DNA of 64,000 nucleotides from Mesorhizobium alhagi CCNWXJ12-2 (GTDB taxonomy: Bacteria > Pseudomonadota > Alphaproteobacteria > Rhizobiales > Rhizobiaceae). Below the pieces are notes generated by a model. It was not told the DNA's origin and searched no databases. It saw only the letters and a list, made by a program, of their open reading frames with translations. Where the stretch lies: the NCBI RefSeq assembly GCF_000236565.1, contig NZ_AHAM01000058.1, positions 1 to 64,000 on the forward strand. Reading direction: 5' to 3'. Position 1 is the stretch's first letter; every line of letters starts with the position of its first letter. A program made the translations under genes and the position numbers. Of the stretch, positions 22,626 through 29,985 are shown piece by piece.

Positions 22626-22988
22626 TCAGGCGGCCTGCAGCATCTTTTCGACCTCGTTGACGAGATCGCGCAGGTGGAACGGCTTCGACAGCACCTTGGC
22701 ATCCTTCGGCGCCTTGGAATCGGGATTGAGCGCCACCGCGGCAAAGCCGGTGATGAACATCACCTTCAGGTCGGGGTCGATCTCGGTTGCGCGCCGTGCC
22801 AGTTCGATGCCGTCCATTTCCGGCATGACGATGTCGGTCAGAAGCAGCGAGAAGGGCTCTTCGCGCAGCCGCTCATAGGCGCTGGCGCCATTGTCGAAAT
22901 CGCTGACGTCATAGCCGGCGCGCTCGAGCGCCTTGACCAGAAACCGACGCATGTCATCGTCGTCTTCCGCCAGAAGAATGCGTGCCAT
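22626..22988 (-). CDS. cpdR: Response regulator CpdR
   Basis: 120 residues, a single receiver domain with no output domain. The acceptor aspartate is Asp52 in LLLTDIVMPEMDGIELARRA, with acidic Asp9/Asp10 near the start, Thr80 and Lys102 (VLSKPFH). It closely matches rhizobial CpdR, which in its unphosphorylated form directs the ClpXP protease to the cell pole to degrade cell-cycle proteins including CtrA. A TTAACCAT motif lies upstream (23036-23043), consistent with cell-cycle control. It is divergent from an N-formylglutamate amidohydrolase gene. Confidence 0.85.
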   Translation of the reverse strand: MARILLAEDDDDMRRFLVKALERAGYDVSDFDNGASAYERLREEPFSLLLTDIVMPEMDGIELARRATEIDPDLKVMFITGFAAVALNPDSKAPKDAKVLSKPFHLRDLVNEVEKMLQAA

Positions 22989-23035
22989 GTTTTCCCGTCC
23001 GAATCACCTGCAAAGACTGCTTGCAGCCAGTCTGG

Positions 23036-23043
23036 TTAACCAT
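23036..23043. promoter_or_regulatory. CtrA-like half-site upstream of cpdR
   Basis: TTAACCAT, the alphaproteobacterial CtrA half-site, lies in the intergenic region between cpdR and the N-formylglutamate amidohydrolase gene. A single half-site is weak evidence. Confidence 0.35.
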
Positions 23044-23196
23044 CTCTATATGAAGAGCCGACGGTAAACATCAAGTGAATGCCGCCATGCCGGCGCCGAA
23101 ACGCAGCGTCCATGTTTGCACCGTATAGCTGGACAGAATGGCCGCCAGATGGCAGTTTCGAAGCTATGATGGAGTGGCGTTCACGGGCAGGTGTCG

Positions 23197-24087
23197 ATGA
23201 CGGCGGGCGATGACTTTTCGGCGCTTGCGCCGTTCGAGATCCGCACCGCCGCCGAACAGCGGGTGCCGTTCGTCTTCAACTCACCGCATAGCGGCTCCCA
23301 CTATCCCGACCGGTTCCTCGCCATGATCCGGCTCGACCGCAACGCGATCCGCCGCTCCGAGGATTGCTATGTCGACGAACTGTTCGGCAGCGCCGTTTCG
23401 CTGGGCGCGCCGATGCTGGCGGCGAACTTTCCGCGCGCCTACCTCGACGTCAACCGCGAGCCCTGGGAACTCGACCCGCGCATGTTCGTCGAGCCGGTGC
23501 CGCCTTACGCCAATATCCGCTCGGCGCGCGTGGCGGGCGGCCTCGGCACGGTGCCGAAGCTCGTCGGCGAGGGGCTCGACATCTATGCCGGCCGCCTGCC
23601 GCTCACCGAGGCGGTGGCGCGCATCGAGGCCGTCTACAAGCCCTATCACGATGCGCTGAAGCGGCTTTTGACCCGCACCCACCAGCGCTTCGGCTATGGC
23701 GTGCTGATCGACTGCCATTCGATGCCGGCCAGCATCCGCATCGGCGACAGCGGCGTGCGGCCCGATTTCATCATCGGCGACCGCTTCGGAGCGTCCGCCG
23801 CGCCTGCGCTCACCGAAAGAGCAATCCGGCTCCTGACGTCGATGGGCTACACCGTCGCGCACAACAAGCCTTATGCCGGCGGCTTCATCACCGAGCATTA
23901 CGGCCGGCCGGCGCGCGGCCTCCACGCGCTGCAGATCGAGGTCAATCGGGGGCTCTACATGAACGAGCGGACGTTGCAGAAATCGGCAGGGTTCGATGCG
24001 CTGGCCGACGATCTGGCGCGGTTCTGCGCCGACCTGATGGCGATGCCCGACCGCGATTTGGTGGACCTGCCGCTTGCCGCCGAATAG
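23197..24087 (+). CDS. N-formylglutamate amidohydrolase family protein
   Basis: 296 residues from the ATG at 23197, with a GTG at 23191 as an alternative. The family signature is visible: FVFNSPHSGSHYPDRF near the start, an RSEDCYVDELFGSA segment, NREPWELDPRMF, and the metal-binding LIDCHSMPAS. Related enzymes hydrolyse N-formylglutamate to glutamate and formate in histidine degradation. In Rhizobiales this gene commonly sits beside cpdR without other hut genes, so its substrate may differ. Confidence 0.8.
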   Translation: MTAGDDFSALAPFEIRTAAEQRVPFVFNSPHSGSHYPDRFLAMIRLDRNAIRRSEDCYVDELFGSAVSLGAPMLAANFPRAYLDVNREPWELDPRMFVEPVPPYANIRSARVAGGLGTVPKLVGEGLDIYAGRLPLTEAVARIEAVYKPYHDALKRLLTRTHQRFGYGVLIDCHSMPASIRIGDSGVRPDFIIGDRFGASAAPALTERAIRLLTSMGYTVAHNKPYAGGFITEHYGRPARGLHALQIEVNRGLYMNERTLQKSAGFDALADDLARFCADLMAMPDRDLVDLPLAAE

Positions 24088-24104
24088 CCGGCGCATCCGC
24101 GGTC

Positions 24105-24190
24105 AAAAAAAACCGCGTTGTTCGCACAACGCGGTCGAAGTCTAGGGAGGAAACGCCCAAGGAGGGCATAGACAGGAGAACCTGTCCGAC
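24105..24190 (-). ncRNA. suhB/alpha-r14-like small RNA
   Basis: On the minus strand TTGACA (24222-24217) and a -10-like TAAGTT (24200-24195) precede a transcript of about 86 nt. It has a first hairpin (GACAGG/CCTGTC around TTCT), a second hairpin whose loop carries TCCTT between GCCC and GGGC, an unpaired TTTCCTCCCTAG, and a 10-bp terminator stem (24112-24135) followed by eight T. Anti-Shine-Dalgarno pyrimidine motifs in loops are the mark of the rhizobial alpha-r14 group, and related Rfam suhB RNAs are named for this location beside an inositol-monophosphatase-family gene. Confidence 0.75.
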
Positions 24191-24402
24191 TGAAAACTTA
24201 TTGTGCGCTGCACAAATGTCAAGCGCATACATGAATAATTAATTCATATTGATGTGCAGATCGGGCAATCGGCGTCGAATGTTGCGCTCGCGCAACACCA
24301 AAAACGCGCCAAATTGCCCGGTTAGCCTGCGGAAATAGCCCTGAATCGACACGAGCACGGCTATAGTCGGCCAAAGTGATTCGTACGTCGGGAGACGGGA
24401 TT

Positions 24403-25179
24403 TTGAAGATTTCGGCCGAATTCATGCGGCGTGTCGCCGAGGCTGCCGCCGCCGAGACCCTGCCGCGCTTTCGCGGCCGGGGGTCGGTCTCCAACAAGCT
24501 TTCAGCCGGGTTCGATCCGGTGACCGAGGCGGACCAGCGAGCGGAGCAGGCGATCCGCGCGGTCATCCGGGAAGAATATCCCGATCACGGCATACTGGGC
24601 GAGGAATTCGGTCCCGAGAATGCCGCGAGCAGCCACATCTGGGTCATCGACCCGATCGACGGCACGCGCTCCTTCATCTCCGGCGTTCCGCTCTGGGGCA
24701 CGCTGGTCGGCCTGACCGTTGATGGCGACGCGGTGGCCGGCATGATGTCGCAGCCCTTTATCGGCGAGCTCTTTCGCGCCGACAGCGGCGGCACGTTCTA
24801 TGAAGGCCCCGGCGGCGCCCGCAAGCTGGCGACGCGCAAGAGGGATGCGCTTGCGGAGGCGACTTTGTGCACGACGACGCCGGCGCTGTTTCTTGGCGGC
24901 CGGCGCGAATCCTACAACCGGCTGGAAGCTGCGATCCAACTGTCGCGCTACGGGACCGACTGCTACGCCTACGCCATGCTCGCCGCCGGCCATATCGACC
25001 TCGTCGTCGAGGTCGGCCTGCAGGCTTACGACATTGTGGCGCTGATCCCGATCATCGAAAGGGCCGGCGGCAAGATCACCAATTGGGACGGCGGACCGGC
25101 CGAGAATGGCGGCGAGATCGTCGCGGCCGGCTCGCCCAAGCTGCACGACGCGGCGCTGGAGTTGCTGCACAAAAGCTGA
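24403..25179 (+). CDS. hisN: Histidinol-phosphatase HisN-like (inositol monophosphatase family)
   Basis: About 258 residues from a TTG at 24403, placed because GGAG lies eight bases upstream. A GTG at 24376 is an alternative. The metal-binding motifs of the family are present: VTEADQRAEQ, GEEFG, and WVIDPIDGTRSFISGVPLWG, with the C-terminal AYDIVALIPIIERAGGKITN. Rhizobial members of this size and context usually dephosphorylate histidinol phosphate in histidine synthesis, but inositol or other phosphates cannot be excluded. It is read divergently from the small RNA at 24105-24190. Confidence 0.78.
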   Translation: MKISAEFMRRVAEAAAAETLPRFRGRGSVSNKLSAGFDPVTEADQRAEQAIRAVIREEYPDHGILGEEFGPENAASSHIWVIDPIDGTRSFISGVPLWGTLVGLTVDGDAVAGMMSQPFIGELFRADSGGTFYEGPGGARKLATRKRDALAEATLCTTTPALFLGGRRESYNRLEAAIQLSRYGTDCYAYAMLAAGHIDLVVEVGLQAYDIVALIPIIERAGGKITNWDGGPAENGGEIVAAGSPKLHDAALELLHKS

Positions 25180-25182
25180 TCC

Positions 25183-26136
25183 TCAGCCGCCGCTTCCCGG
25201 GATGAACGCATCGAAGGCGGCGAAGAACTGCTCGCGGAAAATGTCGGCTTCCTGCAGGATTTCGTGGCGAGCGCCATAGATGGTCAGCAGCGAACCATTG
25301 CGCAGCCTGCGCGCCAGATCCTCGATCGGGCGGAAGGCCACCACCTCGTCGGCTCCCGCCGCGACGATCAGGATCGGCGTCTGGATTTTCGCGATGAAGT
25401 CCGGATCCTGGACGGTCGCCGAGGCTTCGGCCGCCGCGCGGATCCACGCCACAGTCGGGCCGCCCAGTCCCAGCAGCGGATAGGCCTCGTAAAGCTCGCA
25501 GTTTCGCGCATAGCGAGCCGGGTCGGACGTAAGCTTGTTGGAAGCGAACGGGTATCGTTGGAGCGGGCGCGGACCGCCGGTGACGTAAAGCCGGCCCAGT
25601 CCGAGACAATAGAGCGCCGTTGCCAGACGGCGGATGGTCGTGAGCGTCAGCGTGGTGCCCGTCACCATCAGGAAGGGTGCGATCAGCACCATGCGGCTGA
25701 CGCGGTTGGCAAGGGCGGGCGCCGCCAGAAGCGCCACCAGCGCTCCTGCCGAATGGGCGAGCACGTAGTAGGGGCCGCGGCAGTCGGGCAGCACGAATTC
25801 GGCGAAGAACTGGTCGAGATCGTTGGCGTAATCGAAGAAGCTGCGCACATAGCCGCGCTGCGGGTCCTTGATCAGCCGGTCGGAAGCACCCTGGCCGCGC
25901 CAGTCCAGGGTCGCCACGGCGAGGCCGCGCGCGGTCAGGTCGCGGATGGTCTCGAAATATTTCTCGATGCACTCGTTGCGGCCGGGCAGCAGGATCACCG
26001 TTCCCTTGAAGGGACGCGCCGAGGCCGGAAAAAAGGCATGGCGGAGCACCTTGCCGTCGCTGGCCGTAAAAAAACCGGCGGTGGCGTTTTCCGGGACCGG
26101 ATTGCCGGCAAGTTCATGGAAAGGAGTGCTCATCAT
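25183..26136 (-). CDS. Alpha/beta hydrolase, lysophospholipase-like
   Basis: 317 residues. The alpha/beta-hydrolase fold shows TVILLPGRNECIEKYFETIR for the oxyanion region, the nucleophile elbow LAHSAGA near 125-131, an aspartate in VVAAGADEVVAF and a histidine in IYGARHEILQE. It resembles PldB-type lysophospholipases or monoglyceride lipases. No signal peptide is seen, so it acts in the cytoplasm or at the inner membrane. The gene converges with hisN, ending four bases from it. Confidence 0.75.
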   Translation of the reverse strand: MMSTPFHELAGNPVPENATAGFFTASDGKVLRHAFFPASARPFKGTVILLPGRNECIEKYFETIRDLTARGLAVATLDWRGQGASDRLIKDPQRGYVRSFFDYANDLDQFFAEFVLPDCRGPYYVLAHSAGALVALLAAPALANRVSRMVLIAPFLMVTGTTLTLTTIRRLATALYCLGLGRLYVTGGPRPLQRYPFASNKLTSDPARYARNCELYEAYPLLGLGGPTVAWIRAAAEASATVQDPDFIAKIQTPILIVAAGADEVVAFRPIEDLARRLRNGSLLTIYGARHEILQEADIFREQFFAAFDAFIPGSGG

Positions 26137-26205
26137 CCACTTCGCTCTCGGCGCGCCGAAAGCGACAGCGCTGCCAAGGTGATAGAATCATGACGGGCAA
26201 AAGCA

Positions 26206-26292
26206 AAGAAAATCCGGGAGCAAGTCCATAACGTAAGAGACCGGAAGCTGCTTGCGGCTGGCTTCCGGTCTCTGTCGATCCGGGAGGAAGGG
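26206..26292. repeat. Nested inverted repeats in intergenic gap
   Basis: A perfect 13-bp inverted repeat (AGAGACCGGAAGC and its complement) with a 12-nt spacer lies inside an outer pair of ACGTTA/TAACGT arms. No T-run follows either side, so a terminator is not obvious. The 395-base gap 26137-26531 shows no convincing gene; the function of the repeat is unknown. Confidence 0.45.
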
Positions 26293-26531
26293 ACGTTACA
26301 CCCGGCTCGGCTTCGTCGCGATGCGCACCGGCGCATCGCCGAACCTGATTTCGACGCCAAATCTAACAGCCGCCGCCTGAACGCTCGCCGAAGCCGCGGT
26401 TCATCCTGCGTTCATGTTCGAGACCGTTTTAGAGCCCCGCGCGCGTCCTTTTTCGGGCGCTAGGCTTTGGATATCCAAAGTGGCGAGCGCTGGCAGGCGA
26501 TCGACGTCGGGCACAGCCTTCCTTCCCGCGC

Positions 26532-27560
26532 TCAAGATGCCTTGGCGCGACGCGGCTTGCGCAAATGCTTGATGCCGCGCATTTCCACGAAATTGGTCGC
26601 CGCTTCCCACAGATAGTCGCCGTAAAGGAACGGTTCGAAGGGGTTAGCGCCCGGGACCGGAAGAGGCGTTATCTCGGCGTCGACGCGAGGCTCGTAAAAG
26701 AACGGAATGGAGTAGCGCGCCCGGTTCGGGGCAATCACCCGGTGCAAGGTGGCGCGCACCCTGCCGCCGGTCCAGCGCTCGAGCAACTGGCCGAAATTGA
26801 CCGCAAGCGTTCCATCGGCCGGCGGCACGTCGATCCATTCGCCGCCATGGTCCTTCGCCTGAAGACCTTCCACGCCATCCTGCGCCAGCAGCGTGACGAA
26901 ACCGGAATCGACATGCTCCTTCCCGATGATTGTGCGTGTCTCGCCCTTGTGGACGACCGAATAGTCCGGGCCGCTGAGATCGACCGCGGCTTTCGCATCG
27001 CGCAAAGGATATCGGATCAGACGCAGGGTCGAGATTCCGCCCTTGAAATAGGCATCGAACGTGTCTTGCGGCAGGTCGAGGCCGCGGGCGATGGCGCGCA
27101 TCAGCGTGTTGCCGACCTTTTCCATCGCCCTGTAATAGTCGGCCGCAGCGTCCCGCCATCCGGGAAGTTCCGCCTCGTTCGGCAACGGCGTAGCTTCGCA
27201 CAACGGATCGTTCGGATCGAAGGCGGCGTCCTCATGGGCGACGTCCGGCCCCATGTCTATGCCTTCCTTGTAGGAAACCGCCGTCGGCTGCAGCGGGAAC
27301 CAGCCGCGATAGAAGTTGGATTTGGTGTTGTCGAAGTTCCAGCGCAGCAGATCGGCCTTGCGCGCGTCGGGAAGGCTGAATATGCGGAGCAGCCGGGCGC
27401 GGTTCTCGCCGGTCAACAGATCGCTGCCCGGAAAGCCCGCTATCGTCATGAATCCGACGCCGGAAGCCGCCTGCAGCACCGCTTGGTCGGCTGCGTCGCG
27501 TTCGGGCGAAGCGGGTCCGAACAAGGCCTTGATGTCGATTGCAGGAATGCCTTCGCTCAT
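26532..27560 (-). CDS. 2-oxoglutarate/Fe(II) dioxygenase, isopenicillin N synthase family
   Basis: 342 residues. The Fe(II) ligands are visible as an HxD in GKEHVDSGFVTLL (near 217-219) and a distal His in RATLHRVIAPNRARYSIPFF, whose RxS also binds 2-oxoglutarate. The N-terminal part (IPAIDIKALFGPASPERDAA) is the usual cap. Bacterial members hydroxylate or cyclise small molecules, and the substrate cannot be told here. It lies alone on the minus strand between two gaps. Confidence 0.78.
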   Translation of the reverse strand: MSEGIPAIDIKALFGPASPERDAADQAVLQAASGVGFMTIAGFPGSDLLTGENRARLLRIFSLPDARKADLLRWNFDNTKSNFYRGWFPLQPTAVSYKEGIDMGPDVAHEDAAFDPNDPLCEATPLPNEAELPGWRDAAADYYRAMEKVGNTLMRAIARGLDLPQDTFDAYFKGGISTLRLIRYPLRDAKAAVDLSGPDYSVVHKGETRTIIGKEHVDSGFVTLLAQDGVEGLQAKDHGGEWIDVPPADGTLAVNFGQLLERWTGGRVRATLHRVIAPNRARYSIPFFYEPRVDAEITPLPVPGANPFEPFLYGDYLWEAATNFVEMRGIKHLRKPRRAKAS

Positions 27561-27826
27561 GATCAGTCTCCTCTAAGAATCTCTATTTCCCCATGCGGAA
27601 GGCGCCCGACGCGATGCCATTCGCGGGATTTGGCGGAATGATCAGGCCGTAAGGATCGACCGCTCCTACTAGGTAAGATGGGGGAGGCGGAGCCGCAGGT
27701 GCAATGGGGTGATCCGGCCATCTGGGTGCAAAACTCAATGTTATGCACCGATGAGAGGGATAGCCGGGGCCTGCCACTACCAACGATCTCCTGCGCCCAG
27801 CCGCGAATTATTCTGGCCGGAAATGC

Positions 27827-27857
27827 CTTGAAAGCCGTTTTTCCGCTTCCCAAATTA
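27827..27857 (+). promoter_or_regulatory. Candidate RpoH (sigma-32) promoter of hsp20
   Basis: CTTGAA (27827-27832) and CCCAAATTA (27849-27857) are separated by 16 bases, as in the heat-shock sigma consensus. Transcription would begin near 27863, exactly where the RNA-thermometer structure starts. Confidence 0.5.
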
Positions 27858-27862
27858 GTGCC

Positions 27863-27961
27863 GTGGCCGCCGAAACGGGGCCACTGGTCCATGCAATACG
27901 CCGCTCAAGGGTTTGCACCGGGCCAAACGCAAAACAGTGTTGCTCAACAGGAGAACAGACC
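27863..27961 (+). promoter_or_regulatory. ROSE-like RNA thermometer leader of hsp20
   Basis: The predicted leader folds into three stems. Stem 1 pairs GTGGCC with GGCCAC (27863-27884) and stem 2 pairs GTTTG with CAAAC (27911-27928). The third pairs GUU (27939-27941) with AAC (27954-27956) and CUC with the GAG of the Shine-Dalgarno (27951-27953), leaving a bulged G at 27942. The UUGCU segment with a bulged G opposite the ribosome site is the hallmark of rhizobial ROSE elements, which melt on heating to permit translation. No energy calculation was made. Confidence 0.6.
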
Positions 27962-28432
27962 ATGCGTCACGTTGATTTTTCGCCCCTCTATCGTTCGACC
28001 GTCGGCTTCGACCGGCTTTTCACCATGCTGGACTCGCTTGCCCAGCCGGACAACGGACAGACCTATCCGCCCTACAATATCGAGCGGACCGGTGAAGACG
28101 CCTACCGCATTTCGATGGCCGTCGCCGGCTTTGCCGAAGACGAAATCGCCATTGAGGCGCATCGTAACGTGCTGAGCGTCAAGGGCGAGCGGAAGGATGA
28201 AGGCAATGGCGAGGGCTCGGAAGTCCTCTATCGCGGCATTGCCTCGCGCTCTTTCGAGCGTCGTTTCCAGCTTGCCGACCATGTCGAGGTCAACGGCGCA
28301 TTCCTCAAGAACGGCCTGCTTCACATCGACCTGAAGCGCAACGTTCCCGAGGAGATGAAGCCGCGCAAGATCGCGATCGCTACGGCGCCTGCCAAGGCCG
28401 CCAAGCAGATCGAGGCCACGACTACCAAGTAA
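27962..28432 (+). CDS. Small heat-shock protein Hsp20 (IbpA-type)
   Basis: 156 residues from the ATG at 27962, preferred because AGGAG lies nine bases upstream. The alpha-crystallin domain at about 35-125 contains YRISMAVAGFAEDEIAIEAH and the strand pair RSFERRFQLADHVEVNGAFL, then NGLLHIDLKR. The product binds unfolding proteins as an oligomer in the cytoplasm. A candidate RpoH promoter and ROSE-type leader lie directly upstream, and a terminator follows at 28453. Confidence 0.88.
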   Translation: MRHVDFSPLYRSTVGFDRLFTMLDSLAQPDNGQTYPPYNIERTGEDAYRISMAVAGFAEDEIAIEAHRNVLSVKGERKDEGNGEGSEVLYRGIASRSFERRFQLADHVEVNGAFLKNGLLHIDLKRNVPEEMKPRKIAIATAPAKAAKQIEATTTK

Positions 28433-28452
28433 TCGCTCCTCCCAAGCGAATG

Positions 28453-28479
28453 GCGGCGCCTTCGGGCGCCGCTTTTTTT
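28453..28479 (+). terminator. Terminator after hsp20
   Basis: An 8-bp stem (GCGGCGCC with GGCGCCGC) and TTCG loop followed by seven T on the plus strand. It overlaps the stop of the convergent threonine aldolase gene. Confidence 0.85.
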
Positions 28480-29527
28480 ATGCGATCAGTTCGCTGAAGC
28501 GGTCGATTTCCTCGGCCGTCGTGGCGAAGCTGGTGACGAACCGGCATATCGTCTCGTCGCCGCCGATCGCGCCGGCATATCCGTGCGGCGTGTTCCAGAG
28601 ATGGAAGACCGCGCCCGCCGCGGTCAATCTCTCCGCCAGATCCTTGCTCATGATCGCGAAGAGTTCGTTGGCCTGCGGCTCCCAGGCGACGCGGACCCTG
28701 GACGACGCTTCGACGCGCGTGGCGAGTCGCCGCGTCATCTCATTTGCGTGCCGCGCCGTTTCCAGCCAGAGCCCGTCCCTGAAATAGGCGTCGAACTGCG
28801 CAGCGATGAAGCGCGACTTGGAAAATAGCTGCGCGGCGCGCTTGCGTATGAACGAAAAATCCCTCGCCCGCCCGGTGTCAAACAGCACCACCGCCTCGGC
28901 GCACCAGCAGCCGTTCTTGGTGCCGCCGAACGAAACGATGTCGACGCCGCGCTTCCAGGTCATCTCGGCCGGGGTCGCATCGAGCGCCACCAGCGCATTG
29001 GCGAAGCGTGCGCCGTCCATGTGCAGCGGCAGGCCGTGCCGTTTGGCGATCGCCGAAATCGTCTCGATCGCATCGAGGCTGTAGATGGTGCCTACCTCGG
29101 TCGCCTGGGTGATCGAAACCGCCATCGGCCGGCCGGCATGGACGAATTCCGGCACGAAGCGCCCAATCGCCTTCTCCAGCGTCTCGGGCGTCATCCGGCC
29201 GAGAGCGCCGTCGACGGCATGAAGCCGGGATCCGCCGGTGAAATGTTCCGGAGCCCCGCACTCGTCCTCCAATATGTGAGCCTCTCGGTGGCAGAACGAG
29301 ATGCCGCCCGGCCGATTGTACAAAGCGAGTGACAGCGAATTGGCCGCAGTGCCGGTGCCGACGAAGAAAACGGCCACCTCGCGCTCGAAAATCTCGTTGA
29401 ACCGCTCGGCGACCATCCGGTCCAGCGCACCGTCGCCATAGGCGGGGTCGTAGCCGGATGCATGGGCCGAAAGCCCGGCTGCGATATTTGGGTGCGCGCC
29501 GGCCCAATTGTCTGATGCGAAAATCAT
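28478..29527 (-). CDS. ltaE: Low-specificity L-threonine aldolase
   Basis: 349 residues from the ATG at 29527, which has GGAAAGA upstream; a longer start at 29563 lacks it. The pyridoxal-phosphate fold-type I pattern is visible: VGTGTAANSLSLALYNRPGG, LHMDGARFANALVALDA, and the lysine of SFGGTKNGCWCAEAVVLFD that carries the cofactor. The enzyme cleaves L-threonine or L-allo-threonine to glycine and acetaldehyde. It converges on hsp20. Confidence 0.85.
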   Translation of the reverse strand: MIFASDNWAGAHPNIAAGLSAHASGYDPAYGDGALDRMVAERFNEIFEREVAVFFVGTGTAANSLSLALYNRPGGISFCHREAHILEDECGAPEHFTGGSRLHAVDGALGRMTPETLEKAIGRFVPEFVHAGRPMAVSITQATEVGTIYSLDAIETISAIAKRHGLPLHMDGARFANALVALDATPAEMTWKRGVDIVSFGGTKNGCWCAEAVVLFDTGRARDFSFIRKRAAQLFSKSRFIAAQFDAYFRDGLWLETARHANEMTRRLATRVEASSRVRVAWEPQANELFAIMSKDLAERLTAAGAVFHLWNTPHGYAGAIGGDETICRFVTSFATTAEEIDRFSELIA

Positions 29528-29747
29528 TTTCTTTCCAAGCGATCGAGGAAACGCGACATTCACCGGTTTTGCAGCCGTAGTTCAAGGGGCCGGTTGTCCC
29601 ATCCGTGTCGAACCACATATTGCCGCAGTGGAAATGGCTGAAAGTTACCTATGTCGGCCCTGAGGCGAAATTTTATGTCGTGCACGTATCAAGATGTTTG
29701 CAAATCGGTCTTGTTTCACCGGGAAAATTCTGACATAAGAAATTTAG

Positions 29748-29762
29748 GACAGCAGTGCTGTC
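29748..29762. promoter_or_regulatory. Palindrome upstream of gltB
   Basis: GACAGCAGTGCTGTC is a perfect odd palindrome in the 458-base gap before gltB, flanked by AAAT and ATTT. It is a candidate binding site for a nitrogen or amino-acid regulator. No other gene is visible in the gap. Confidence 0.35.
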
Positions 29763-29985
29763 GTATTTATCTTCGCAATGTGTGCTGGATTTGGCGTATG
29801 ATCGCGCCTGTCCGGCTGCCGCTGCGGGTGGCGCCGGGACATCGACAGGCGGTGACGGCGCCGCAACAGGCGAAAACCATCTGGCTTGTCCGGATGTTTT
29901 CGCCGAATTTCGCAACATTTCCGCTCGTCGGGCGCCGTCAGGCACTGCGATGAAGCGGCGCGCGAGCAAGAACGGAGGAAGGACG

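Noticed and set aside
24281-24296. Short hairpin GTTGCGCTCGCGCAAC as a terminator
   Set aside because: No T-run on either strand and no gene ending there.
26133-26360. Possible small gene in the 395-base gap
   Set aside because: Serine/arginine-rich, no ribosome site, and it runs through the inverted repeat.
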